From positions 1 through 54,336 of the forward strand of contig DATHJB010000022.1 of assembly GCA_035316325.1 (NCBI GenBank): 54,336 nt of DNA, written 5' to 3'. Origin of the DNA: Acidimicrobiales bacterium (lineage in GTDB: Bacteria > Actinomycetota > Acidimicrobiia > Acidimicrobiales > VFJN01). How positions within the stretch are numbered: position 1 is the first letter of the stretch; each line of letters begins with the position of its first letter. Shown here in pieces: positions 17,523 to 25,274 of this stretch. The translations under genes and the position numbers were made by a program. The notes under the pieces were generated by a model. The model was not told the DNA's origin. It did no database searches and saw nothing but the letters and a program-made list of their open reading frames with translations.

Positions 17523-18490
17523 GCCGTGGCCCTCAGGCGCACCCGGGGATCGAGGTAGGTGTAGGCCAGGTCGACGGCGCCGTTGATGAGGACGTAGGCG
17601 AGGGCCACGAACATCACGACGCCCTGGACCGTGTTGACGTCCCGCGCCTGGATCGACTCGAGCAAGAGGCTGCCGAGCCCGGGGAAGGCGAACAGCGTCT
17701 CGACGATCACCGCGCCGCCGATCAGCTTGCCGAGCGTGATGCCCGCCATCGTCAGCAGGGAGAACGACGACGGCCGCAGGGCGTGACGCACCAGCACGGT
17801 CGCCGGCGACAGGCCCTTGGCGCGGGCCTGGAGGATGAAGTCCTCGTTGAGCGTGCCGATCATGTCCGCCCGGAGCACGATGGCGAAGCCCGGGACCATC
17901 TCGAGGGCCAGGGCCGAGGCGGGGAGGATCACGTGGCGCAGGTTCTCCAGGGGGTCGTCGGACAGCGACACCCAACCCGTCGCCGGCAACAGCCCCGCCT
18001 GCAGGACGAGCACGAACACCAGCAGCGGGGCCGTCACGTAGACGGGGGTCGACATGAGCACCGAGAACACCGCCGAGGCGGCACGGTCGAACGCGCCACC
18101 CTTCCGGTAGGCCGCGTAGACGCCGATGGGCACCGCCGCCAGCAGGGCGAGGAGGAACGAGAGGACGACGAGCTCCGCGGTGATCGGAAGCGCGCTGGTG
18201 ATCTCGTCGGTGACGCTCACCCGGGCGGCCTCCGAGACGTTGGCCCGGTAGGACGTCCCGAAGTCGCCCCGGACGACGTCGCCCAGCCAGTCCGCGTAGC
18301 GCTCGTAGATCGGGCGGTCCAGGCCGAGATCGGCATGGACGGCCTCGACCGCGTCCGGCCGGGCGTCCGCTCCCAGGATGGCGTACGCCGGATCGCCGGG
18401 GGCCAGGTCGAGGAGCACCACCGTGAAGAAGCTCACGAGCAGCAGCACCACGACCGTCCGCGCGAGCTTGCCGGCGATGTACCTCAGCAC
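17519..18490 (-). CDS. ABC transporter permease (DppB/OppB-like)
   Basis: 323 residues from GTG at 18490; no stronger start is seen. The N-terminus VLRYIAGKLARTVVVLLLVSF and the APGDPA motif after the first helix are typical of DppB. Other features are the periplasmic loop with RPIYERYADWLGDVVRGDFGTS, TM helices near residues 100-120 and 140-160, the coupling loop EDFILQARAKGLSPATVLVRHALRPS and the final AYVLINGAVDLAYTYLDPR. It is the first gene of the importer operon, with a TTGACA-containing promoter about 125 bp upstream. Confidence 0.94.
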   Translation of the reverse strand: MLRYIAGKLARTVVVLLLVSFFTVVLLDLAPGDPAYAILGADARPDAVEAVHADLGLDRPIYERYADWLGDVVRGDFGTSYRANVSEAARVSVTDEITSALPITAELVVLSFLLALLAAVPIGVYAAYRKGGAFDRAASAVFSVLMSTPVYVTAPLLVFVLVLQAGLLPATGWVSLSDDPLENLRHVILPASALALEMVPGFAIVLRADMIGTLNEDFILQARAKGLSPATVLVRHALRPSSFSLLTMAGITLGKLIGGAVIVETLFAFPGLGSLLLESIQARDVNTVQGVVMFVALAYVLINGAVDLAYTYLDPRVRLRATA

Positions 18491-18592
18491 GACGGATCGT
18501 GTCCTCGACCCGCCCCTGTAGACGCCTGGGCCAGCATCGGCCGATCCCCCTTGTGCATCGTGCTCCTCGTCCCCCCAACCCTTTCCGGAAGA

Positions 18593-18619
18593 ATTATTTA
18601 CAACTGCACCCGCTGTCAA
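18593..18619 (-). promoter_or_regulatory. Probable promoter of the ABC importer operon
   Basis: On the - strand a perfect -35 TTGACA (18619-18614) is followed 15 bp later by AATAAT (18598-18593). The short spacer is unusual, and a neighbouring hexamer could be the real -10. Immediately downstream is CTTCCGG, only one half of the window's repeated operator, so control by the same regulator is uncertain. The 137-bp gap 18491-18627 holds nothing else that I can identify. Confidence 0.45.
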
Positions 18620-18627
18620 GGTGCTGT

Positions 18628-20259
18628 TCAGTCCGCATCCGGAGCCTCGGTTCCGCCAGCAACGATGTGCGCCAGTGCCTCGGCGAGCGCTGCGGTCGGG
18701 TCGTCGGGCATCTCGGACGGGCGCCAGGCGACGTGGCCGTCCGGCCGCACCAGGACGGCGCCCGTGGCGCCGAAGGCGATCGGGCCGGCGACGGTCGGGA
18801 GCGTGCGCACCCGCAGCGGGACCGGGGACTCGCCGGCCACGCGCTCCCCCGCGGCCCGCCATTCGTGGGCGTCGGGCCCGCAGACGAGCACGAACTCGGC
18901 GTCGAACCAGTCGATCGTCGACTCGCTCAGCGACCGGTCGACCCACATGTGGGGGAACCTGGCGCCCGGCCGGTCGGTGGGCCAGTAGTTCTGCGGGTCC
19001 ATGGCCGGAACTGCCGTGCCGTCGTCGACGAGCGCACCGCGCTCGTAGACGTAGCCGAGCTGCTGGCCGACGCTGTCCATGTGGTTCTCGAAGTCGAGCA
19101 GCAGCTCGCGCCAGGCCTCAGGGTCCTCGTGTCGCCGCCGGATGACCTCCGGCATCTTCCACATGCGGTGCCCGTTCGCCTTCGACCACTCGATGATCCC
19201 GGCCACCACCGGGCGCCGCTCCGCTTCGTACGTGTCGAGCAGCGCGTCGGGGGCGACGCCCCCGACGACGAGCGCCAGCTTCCAGCCCAGGTTGTGGACG
19301 TCCTGGAAGCCCGAGTTCATGCCCAGCCCCCCGGACGGTGGGATCAGGTGGGCCGCGTCGCCTGCCAGGATCACGCGACCGGACCGGAGCGCGGTCGGGA
19401 GCTGCGCGCTGATGCGCCACAGCTTGACGTTGAGGAGCTCGATGTCGAGATCCGGGATGCCCCAGTGCGCCCGCAGCGTCGGGAGCAGCTCGTCCTCACT
19501 GAGGACCGGCACCTCCTCGTCGGGGTGGTCCATGTCGGAGACCGGCTGGGTGAAGATCCAGCGATCCCCCGCGTTCCCCGCGAACGTGACCCACCCGGGC
19601 CGGACGTCGGGGTCGGTGGGCCAGACACTGAAGGCGAAGGCCTCGTGCACCTGGGGCAGGTGGCCGACCTCGGCCCGGTAGTAGTAGTTGGCGACGCGGG
19701 CCATGGCCTCGTGCCCCTCCAGCTCGATGCCGAGCTTCCGGCGGATGCGGCTGCCGGCCCCGTCGCAGGCGATCAGGTAGTCGGCCCGGATCCCGACGTC
19801 CTCCCCCGTCGCCAGATCCCGCACGGTGGCGGTCACGCCCAGGTCGTCCTGCGTCAGGTCGACCAGCTCGCACCCCCGCCGCAGGGTCGTGTGGCCGTTC
19901 TTGCGCAGCGAGCCGTCGAGCACGTCCTCGACCACGTCCTGCGTCACCGCGCACACCGACGTCGGAGACTGCGCCGACACCCGTGCCCGTGGCACGCCGA
20001 ACACGTGCCCGGTGACGCTCTCGCAGAACCACACCCCGGTCGCCTGAGGTGAGAGGCCCCCGGCGCGCACGGCGTCCTCGAGACCCCAGACACGGAAGTG
20101 CTCCATGGTCCGCACCATGCAGCCGTGCGCCTTCGGGTGATCGGTCGTGCCCAGGCTCCGCTCGACGACGACGTGGGGGATGCCGAACCGGTCCAGCACG
20201 AGCGCCATGGCCATGCCCACCGGACCGGCGCCCACGACCAGCACCGCGGTATCGATCAT
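18628..20259 (-). CDS. FAD-dependent aromatic-ring-hydroxylase-type monooxygenase (class A)
   Basis: 543 residues; ATG at 20259 is placed 5 bp after gggaggg. Class A flavoprotein motifs: dinucleotide fold VVGAGPVGMAMALVL (about residue 8), the DG motif LIACDGAGSRIRRKLGI (about 165) and the GD motif VILAGDAAHLIPPSGGLGMNSGFQDVHNLGWKLALV (begins about 295). These are shared by MhpA, phenol hydroxylase and polyketide oxygenases. The C-terminal domain (about 400-543) is thioredoxin-like in such proteins. It would hydroxylate an aromatic or enolic ring using NAD(P)H and O2. It follows the crotonase gene by 34 bp and probably shares its promoter. Substrate unknown. Confidence 0.9.
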   Translation of the reverse strand: MIDTAVLVVGAGPVGMAMALVLDRFGIPHVVVERSLGTTDHPKAHGCMVRTMEHFRVWGLEDAVRAGGLSPQATGVWFCESVTGHVFGVPRARVSAQSPTSVCAVTQDVVEDVLDGSLRKNGHTTLRRGCELVDLTQDDLGVTATVRDLATGEDVGIRADYLIACDGAGSRIRRKLGIELEGHEAMARVANYYYRAEVGHLPQVHEAFAFSVWPTDPDVRPGWVTFAGNAGDRWIFTQPVSDMDHPDEEVPVLSEDELLPTLRAHWGIPDLDIELLNVKLWRISAQLPTALRSGRVILAGDAAHLIPPSGGLGMNSGFQDVHNLGWKLALVVGGVAPDALLDTYEAERRPVVAGIIEWSKANGHRMWKMPEVIRRRHEDPEAWRELLLDFENHMDSVGQQLGYVYERGALVDDGTAVPAMDPQNYWPTDRPGARFPHMWVDRSLSESTIDWFDAEFVLVCGPDAHEWRAAGERVAGESPVPLRVRTLPTVAGPIAFGATGAVLVRPDGHVAWRPSEMPDDPTAALAEALAHIVAGGTEAPDAD

Positions 20260-20293
20260 CGCCACCCTCCCGTCTGGAGCCCGACGATCCCCG

Positions 20294-21076
20294 TCACGAG
20301 TCCCGCCGGCTGACGAACTCCTCGGCCCGACGTCGGACGTCGTCGGTGCCGAACGACTCGGTCTCCGCCGCCAGGGCGAAGCCGAGAACCAGGTTGGCGG
20401 CCTGCCGCAGGTGCAGGTTCATCGCCCGCTTGGTGTCGCGGAGCGCCTGCGCCGGCTGCTCCGCCAGCCGCGTGGCCAGCGCCATCGCCGTGGCCACCAC
20501 GTCTCCGGTCGGGACCACGCGGGACGCCAGGCCGAGCTGCGCACAGTCCGCGGCCGGGATGCGATCGCCCAGCATCACGTACTCCTTGGCCTTCAGCAGA
20601 CCCATCACCAGCGGCCAGGCCACCGCGCCGCCGTCACCGGCGACGAGCCCGACGCTGACGTGGGGGTCGGCCATGTAGGCCTCCTCGGACATGACCACCA
20701 GGTCGCTGAGAACCGCCAGGCTGCAGCCGAGGCCGATGGCCGGTCCGTTCACCGCGGCCACCACCGGCAGCTCGCAGTCGATCATGGCCTGCGCGAGGCG
20801 CTCGGCCTGACGGATGTCCCGGCGCAGCGCGATCGGGTCCTTGTTGTTGCGGACGAAGTTGGGCAGGTAGCCGCCCGTGCTGAAGGCCTTGCCCGCCCCG
20901 GTGAGCACGACGGCCCGAGCATCCTCGTCGTCGATGAGGCGCCCCCACACCAGCCACATCGCCCGGTGCAGGTCGTCGGAGAAGGCGTTCAGCTGATCGG
21001 GCTTGTTCATCGTGATCACCCGGATCGGCCCGTCGACCTCCACGACGAGAGCTGGGGCGAGATCCGAGTAGTCCAT
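20294..21076 (-). CDS. Enoyl-CoA hydratase/isomerase (crotonase) family protein lacking both catalytic Glu
   Basis: 260 residues, ATG after caggaga. The crotonase fold is clear: oxyanion segments FSTGGYL (about residue 67) and AVNGPAIGLGCSLAVLSDLVV (about 105). The two hydratase glutamates are replaced: Ser in GLGCSLA and His in MADPHVSVGLVAGDGGAVAWP. It is therefore unlikely to be a simple hydratase; isomerase, ring-cleaving hydrolase or thioesterase chemistry is possible. It is divergent from the + operon at 21168, with operator site B between them. Confidence 0.85.
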   Translation of the reverse strand: MDYSDLAPALVVEVDGPIRVITMNKPDQLNAFSDDLHRAMWLVWGRLIDDEDARAVVLTGAGKAFSTGGYLPNFVRNNKDPIALRRDIRQAERLAQAMIDCELPVVAAVNGPAIGLGCSLAVLSDLVVMSEEAYMADPHVSVGLVAGDGGAVAWPLVMGLLKAKEYVMLGDRIPAADCAQLGLASRVVPTGDVVATAMALATRLAEQPAQALRDTKRAMNLHLRQAANLVLGFALAAETESFGTDDVRRRAEEFVSRRDS

Positions 21077-21105
21077 GTCATCTCCTGTGTTCCGTGTGAC
21101 GGGCG

Positions 21106-21135
21106 TTGACAACCGGAATAACTATTCCCTATGGT
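21106..21135 (+). promoter_or_regulatory. Promoter with operator (site B) in the spacer, driving 21168-24482
   Basis: -35 TTGACA (21106-21111), an 18-bp spacer and -10 TATGGT (21130-21135). The spacer contains CCGGAATAACTATTCCC, whose 14-bp core GGAATA-AC-TATTCC is a perfect dyad. A protein bound here would block RNA polymerase directly. The same -35/operator/TATGGT arrangement occurs on the - strand at 36094-36123. The site also lies upstream of the divergent crotonase gene (start 21076) and could control both directions. Confidence 0.7.
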
Positions 21136-21167
21136 TCCGCGCTGCGCAACTGCCGAGCCGGAGGGAC

Positions 21168-22118
21168 ATGGCCCGAGTACTCGTCACGCGGAGGATGCCG
21201 CCCGGCAGCCTCGATCCCCTGCTCGACGCGGGCCATGAGCTCGTCGGCCCGCCGCGCGACGATCGGCCGATGAGCGCCGCCGAGCTGCGGATCGCGGCGG
21301 CCGACGTCGATGCAGTGGTCTGCCTCTTGACCGACCGCATCGACCGCTCCGTCGTCGAGGTCGGCCGGGGCCGGGTGCGGGTGATCGCCAACGTCGCGGT
21401 CGGCGTCGACAACATCGACGTCGCCGCCGCGGCCGAGGCCGGCATCGCCGTCTGCAACACGCCCGGCGTGCTCGACGAGGCCACCGCCGACCTCGCCTTC
21501 CTGCTGATCCTGGCCGCCTCGCGCCGCACCACCGAGGCCGAAGCCGACCTGCGTGCCGGCCGCTGGGCCGGGTGGAACATCAACGACCACCTCGGCCAGG
21601 ACGTGCACGGCCGCCGTCTGGGCGTCGTGGGCTGGGGCCGCATCGGCCGGGTCGTCGCCACGCGTGCCGCGGGGTTCGGCATGACCGTCCGGCACCATGC
21701 TCGCCGCCCGACCGGCGACGAAGGCTTCGTCGCCGACCTCGACGACCTGCTGCGTTGGGCCGACGTCGTGAGCCTGCACGTGCCGCTCGGTCCGGAGAGC
21801 CACCACCTCGTCGATGCCCGACGGCTGGGGCTGATGAAGGCGACGTCGGTGCTCGTCAACACCTCGCGGGGACCCGTCGTCGACGAGGCGGCGCTGGCGG
21901 CCGCCCTGCACGCGGGCACGATCTTCGCCGCTGGGCTCGACGTCTTCGAGGACGAACCGGCGGTGCACCCCGAGCTGGTCCGCGCCCCTGGCGCCGTACT
22001 GCTACCCCACATCGGCAGCGCGACCGTCCGCACCCGCACGGCCATGGGCCGCCTGGCGGCGGAATCGGTCGTCGACCTGTTGGCGGGACGGACCCCCGCC
22101 ACCGTGGTCGCGCCCTGA
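21168..22118 (+). CDS. D-2-hydroxyacid dehydrogenase (glyoxylate/hydroxypyruvate reductase-like)
   Basis: 316 residues, ATG 33 bp after the proposed -10. The NAD(P) domain motif is LGVVGWGRIGRVVATRAAGFG (about residue 147). Catalytic Arg is in LVNTSRGPVVDE (about 230), Glu in DVFEDEP (about 260) and His in LLPHIGSAT (about 280): the complete catalytic set of the family. It reduces a 2-keto acid such as glyoxylate or hydroxypyruvate to the D-2-hydroxyacid, or the reverse. First gene of a three-gene + operon with an acyl-CoA ligase and a HIBADH-like protein. With the glycerate kinase at 43583 it could form a D-glycerate salvage branch. Confidence 0.9.
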   Translation: MARVLVTRRMPPGSLDPLLDAGHELVGPPRDDRPMSAAELRIAAADVDAVVCLLTDRIDRSVVEVGRGRVRVIANVAVGVDNIDVAAAAEAGIAVCNTPGVLDEATADLAFLLILAASRRTTEAEADLRAGRWAGWNINDHLGQDVHGRRLGVVGWGRIGRVVATRAAGFGMTVRHHARRPTGDEGFVADLDDLLRWADVVSLHVPLGPESHHLVDARRLGLMKATSVLVNTSRGPVVDEAALAAALHAGTIFAAGLDVFEDEPAVHPELVRAPGAVLLPHIGSATVRTRTAMGRLAAESVVDLLAGRTPATVVAP

Positions 22119-22144
22119 CATCCGAAGCCTCACCAAGGAGCGAC

Positions 22145-23611
22145 ATGTCGAACCCCCTGCGTCCCATCGGCGAGGTACTCACCACGTCGGCCGCCGCGGA
22201 CCCCGACAGGCCGGCGGTGACGTGCGAGGGCGTCACGATCACCCGCGACGAGCTCGACCGCCGTTCGAACCGCCTGGCCCGCGCCTACGCGTCGTTCGGC
22301 GTGAGCCAGGGCGATCTCGTCACGATCGGGTTGCGCAACGGCATCGAGTTCTACGTCTCGTGCTATGCGACCTGGAAGCTGGGCGCGGTGCCCCAACCCG
22401 TCTCCTGGCGGCTGCCGGCCCGCGAGCGCCGGCAGATCATCGAACTGGCCGACCCGCCGCTGGTCGTCGGGCTCGACGAGCAGCACGCCGATCGCCACAC
22501 GGTCCCGGCCGGGTTCGAGCCCGACGCCGCGTTGAGCGACGCGCCGCTGCCGGCGACCGTGCCGCCGGCGTGGAAGGCACTCACCTCGGGGGGCAGCACG
22601 GGCCGACCGAAGGTCATCGTGTCCGGTTCGGCCGGCGCCATCGCCCCCGAGGCCGCGCAGCGGCGGTTCTTCATGCAGCCCGAGCACGTCCAGCTCGTGC
22701 CCGGCCCGCTCTACCACAACGGCCCGTTCTCCTACTCGATGCTCGGATCGTTCCTCGGGCAGCACCTCGTCGTGCTCCCCCGGTTCGACGCCGAGGCGGC
22801 GCTCGAGGCCATCGAGCAGCACCGGGTCGGCTTCGTCCTGCTCGTCCCCACGATGATGCTGCGGATGTGGCGGGCGATCGAGGCCGCCCCCGGCCGCTAC
22901 GACCTGAGCTCGCTGGAGGTCGTCTGGCACATGGCCGCGCCCTGCCCGCCATGGCTCAAGGAGCGGTGGATCGACCTGGTCGGTGGCAGCCACCTCTTCG
23001 AGCTCTACGGAGGCACCGAGGCCCAGGCCATGACCGTCATCTCCGGCGACGAGTGGCTGGCCCACCCCGGCTCGGTGGGGCGCGTGGCCGAGGGGCAGAT
23101 GAAGGTCGTCGACGCCGCTGGCGACGCTGTCCCACAGGGCCAGGTGGGCGAGATCTACATGCGCAAGGCCCCGGGCGCGCCCGACACCTACCGCTACATC
23201 GGCGCCGAGGCGAAGGTGCTCGACGACGGGTGGGAGTCGCTCGGCGACATCGGCTGGATCGACGCCGGCGGCTATCTCCACCTCACCGATCGGATCTCGG
23301 ACATGATCCTCGTGGGCGGCGCGAACATCTACCCCGCCGAGGTGGAGGCAGCCTTGTCCGAACATCCCCTGGTGGCGTCGAGCGCCGTGGTCGGGCTCCC
23401 CGACGAGGACCTCGGCCACCACCTGCACGCGGTCGTCGAGGCGACCCAGGCCCTCACCGGCGACGAGCTCAGGACCTTCCTCCTGGAACGGGTCGAGCCT
23501 CACAAGATCCCGCGCTCGTTCCGGTTCGTCACCGAGACCCTGCGCGACGACGCGGGCAAGGTGCGACGAAGCGCCGTGCGCGAGCGCGAGATCGAGCTGC
23601 AGCGTGGCTGA
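22145..23611 (+). CDS. AMP-binding acid-CoA ligase (bile-acid-CoA-ligase-like subgroup)
   Basis: 488 residues, ATG after caaggag. ANL motifs: phosphate loop LTSGGSTGRPKVIVSG (about residue 147), LYGGTEAQAMTVI (about 290), LGDIGWIDAGGYLHLTDRISDM (about 365) and catalytic Lys in DAGKVRRSAV near the C-terminus. The loop with GGSTGRPK rather than SGTTGxPK is typical of the BaiB-like group that activates bulky, often steroid- or terpenoid-like acids. The gene overlaps the following oxidoreductase by 8 bp. The subgroup assignment is from motif memory; the substrate is not established. Confidence 0.9.
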   Translation: MSNPLRPIGEVLTTSAAADPDRPAVTCEGVTITRDELDRRSNRLARAYASFGVSQGDLVTIGLRNGIEFYVSCYATWKLGAVPQPVSWRLPARERRQIIELADPPLVVGLDEQHADRHTVPAGFEPDAALSDAPLPATVPPAWKALTSGGSTGRPKVIVSGSAGAIAPEAAQRRFFMQPEHVQLVPGPLYHNGPFSYSMLGSFLGQHLVVLPRFDAEAALEAIEQHRVGFVLLVPTMMLRMWRAIEAAPGRYDLSSLEVVWHMAAPCPPWLKERWIDLVGGSHLFELYGGTEAQAMTVISGDEWLAHPGSVGRVAEGQMKVVDAAGDAVPQGQVGEIYMRKAPGAPDTYRYIGAEAKVLDDGWESLGDIGWIDAGGYLHLTDRISDMILVGGANIYPAEVEAALSEHPLVASSAVVGLPDEDLGHHLHAVVEATQALTGDELRTFLLERVEPHKIPRSFRFVTETLRDDAGKVRRSAVREREIELQRG

Positions 23612-24482
23612 CCGCGGACCGGTCGGGTTCGTGGGGCTGAAGGCGCGCTCCGGGGCGCCGATCGCACAGGCCGTCGCCGAGGCCGGCTGGCCGCTCGTGG
23701 TGTGGGCGGACGACCCGACGACGACCGCGGCGCTGGAGGATGCGCCCGCGACCACCGCAGCGACGCTCCAGGACCTGGCCGCCGCCTGTGAGGTCGTCGT
23801 CTTCCGCGACGTCGAGGACGACGCGGTCGAGCGTCTGGTCGCCGAGCTGGTCGCCGGAATGCGCCCGGGCGGAGTGGTGGTCAACAACCGGCCCCGCGGC
23901 AAGCCGTCCGAGTTGCGCCAATGGGCGGAGCGCGGGCGGGTCGCCGGGGTCTTCGTCCTCGACGCGATGACCAGCGGGCCGGCGGGCGGGCCTGGAGGCA
24001 AGCCGTACCGGTCGATGATGGTCGGCGGCGACCGAGCGGCCTTCGAGCGGAGCCGAGCGATCCTCGAGGCGACCGCGACGTCGGTCCTCCACATGGGTGG
24101 GCCCGGTGCCGGTGAGCTGGCCAAGCTGTTCAACACACTGGTCTACGACGCCAACGTGATGGTCGTCGCCGGCATGCTCGAGCTGGGCGAGCGCCTGGGC
24201 CTGGAGCTGGAGGCACTCGTCGAGCTGATCCGGGTGAGCAGCGGGGGCAGCTACGCGCTGGAGGCCCTGGTTCGCCCGGACATGGTGAACGGCTCCGTCG
24301 AGGAGTACGGCATGGACTGGTACCTGTCCATGTTCCGGGGTCGCCTGGCCGACCTGTCGGCCGACGCCCGCGACCTGGACATCCCCCCGTCCCGGCTCGA
24401 GGGCTGGGCGCGCGACGGCATCGAAGAGCTGCCGGCGGTGATCGACCGGCTCGCCCCGCTGCGGGGCGAGGACCGGCGCTGA
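23604..24482 (+). CDS. HIBADH/6PGDH-family oxidoreductase with altered nucleotide-binding motif
   Basis: 292 residues from GTG, overlapping the ligase by 8 bp. The fold resembles the 6274-7119 protein: N-terminal VGFVGLKARSGAPIAQAVAEAGW, substrate loop VFVLDAMTSGPAGGPGG, and catalytic Lys in GAGELAKLFNTLVYDAN. The glycine motif reads G-L-K-A-R-S-G, so Lys replaces the Gly normally found in GxGxxG, and the loop has MTSG instead of PVSG. Either the cofactor preference changed or the protein has lost dehydrogenase activity. It ends 9 bp before the convergent SDR gene. Confidence 0.8.
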   Translation: MADRGPVGFVGLKARSGAPIAQAVAEAGWPLVVWADDPTTTAALEDAPATTAATLQDLAAACEVVVFRDVEDDAVERLVAELVAGMRPGGVVVNNRPRGKPSELRQWAERGRVAGVFVLDAMTSGPAGGPGGKPYRSMMVGGDRAAFERSRAILEATATSVLHMGGPGAGELAKLFNTLVYDANVMVVAGMLELGERLGLELEALVELIRVSSGGSYALEALVRPDMVNGSVEEYGMDWYLSMFRGRLADLSADARDLDIPPSRLEGWARDGIEELPAVIDRLAPLRGEDRR

Positions 24483-24491
24483 CGGCGGCCC

Positions 24492-25274
24492 TCAGCGGCC
24501 GGAGGCGTCGTCTCCGTCACCCGGGTGACCCGCGGACGCCGTGCGGCCTCCGTCGGCCACGAAGTTGGCGCCCGTGGCGAAGCCGCATTCGTCCGACGCC
24601 AGGAAGACCGCGAGCGCGGCGATCTCGTCGGGGCGCCCGAGGCGCCCGATCGGGTGGAGCGACGCAGCCTGCTCCTGCTGCTCCTCGGGCATCCGCAGGA
24701 CGGGTGGCGACGCCACGGTCCCCATGGAGATGGCGTTCACCCTGATCCCCTGGCGGGCGTTCTCGACCGCGGCCGCCCGGGTGAGCGCCAGCATCCCGGC
24801 CTTCCCCGCCGCGTAGGAGCCCATGCCGGGCCAGGCGACCAGCGCGGAGAGCGAGGCGATGTTGACGATCGACCCGCCCCCTCCCCCGATCATCAACGGG
24901 ATGGCGTGCTTCATGCCCAGGAACGCGCTGACCAGCACACCGTCGAGCGTGCGTCGCAGGTCGTCGGGGTCGACGTCGACGAGCGGCCCCCGGCCCACGG
25001 TCGCCGCTCCGGCGGCGCCGTTGACGAGGATGTCCAGGCGCCCCCACTCGGCACGGGCGCGTTCGACCATTGCCCGGACGTCGGCCTCGACCGAGACGTC
25101 GGCCCGCTGCGCGACGGCGGCCGGGCCCAGCTCCTCGGCGACACCGACCTCCGCCCCCGAGACGTCCACGACCAGCACCGTCGCGCCCTCGTCGACGAGC
25201 CGGGTCGCGATGGCGCGGCCGATGCCGGACCCGGCACCGGTCACGATCGCCCGCTTGCCGGCGACGCCCCTCAC
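24492..25274 (-). CDS. SDR family oxidoreductase
   Basis: 260 residues from GTG (GTGA overlap with the HyuB stop; ribosome site cggagg 8 bp upstream). TGAGSGIG (about residues 12-19), the NNAG position changed to NGAA (about 88), catalytic Ser in NIASLSALVAW, the YAAGK dyad (about 152-156) and FLASDECGFATGANFVADGG are present. This places it in the classical 250-residue SDR group. It is the distal gene of the carboxylase-like operon, so it may act on the keto or hydroxy compound that the complex makes or uses, for example oxidising a secondary alcohol to the ketone. That role is inferred from position only. Confidence 0.88.
   Translation of the reverse strand: MRGVAGKRAIVTGAGSGIGRAIATRLVDEGATVLVVDVSGAEVGVAEELGPAAVAQRADVSVEADVRAMVERARAEWGRLDILVNGAAGAATVGRGPLVDVDPDDLRRTLDGVLVSAFLGMKHAIPLMIGGGGGSIVNIASLSALVAWPGMGSYAAGKAGMLALTRAAAVENARQGIRVNAISMGTVASPPVLRMPEEQQEQAASLHPIGRLGRPDEIAALAVFLASDECGFATGANFVADGGRTASAGHPGDGDDASGR

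Noticed and set aside
18584-18599. Ninth operator copy before the ABC importer operon
   Set aside because: Only one half-site (CTTCCGG on the - strand) fits; the other arm does not match, so it was kept as a promoter only, not as a full site.
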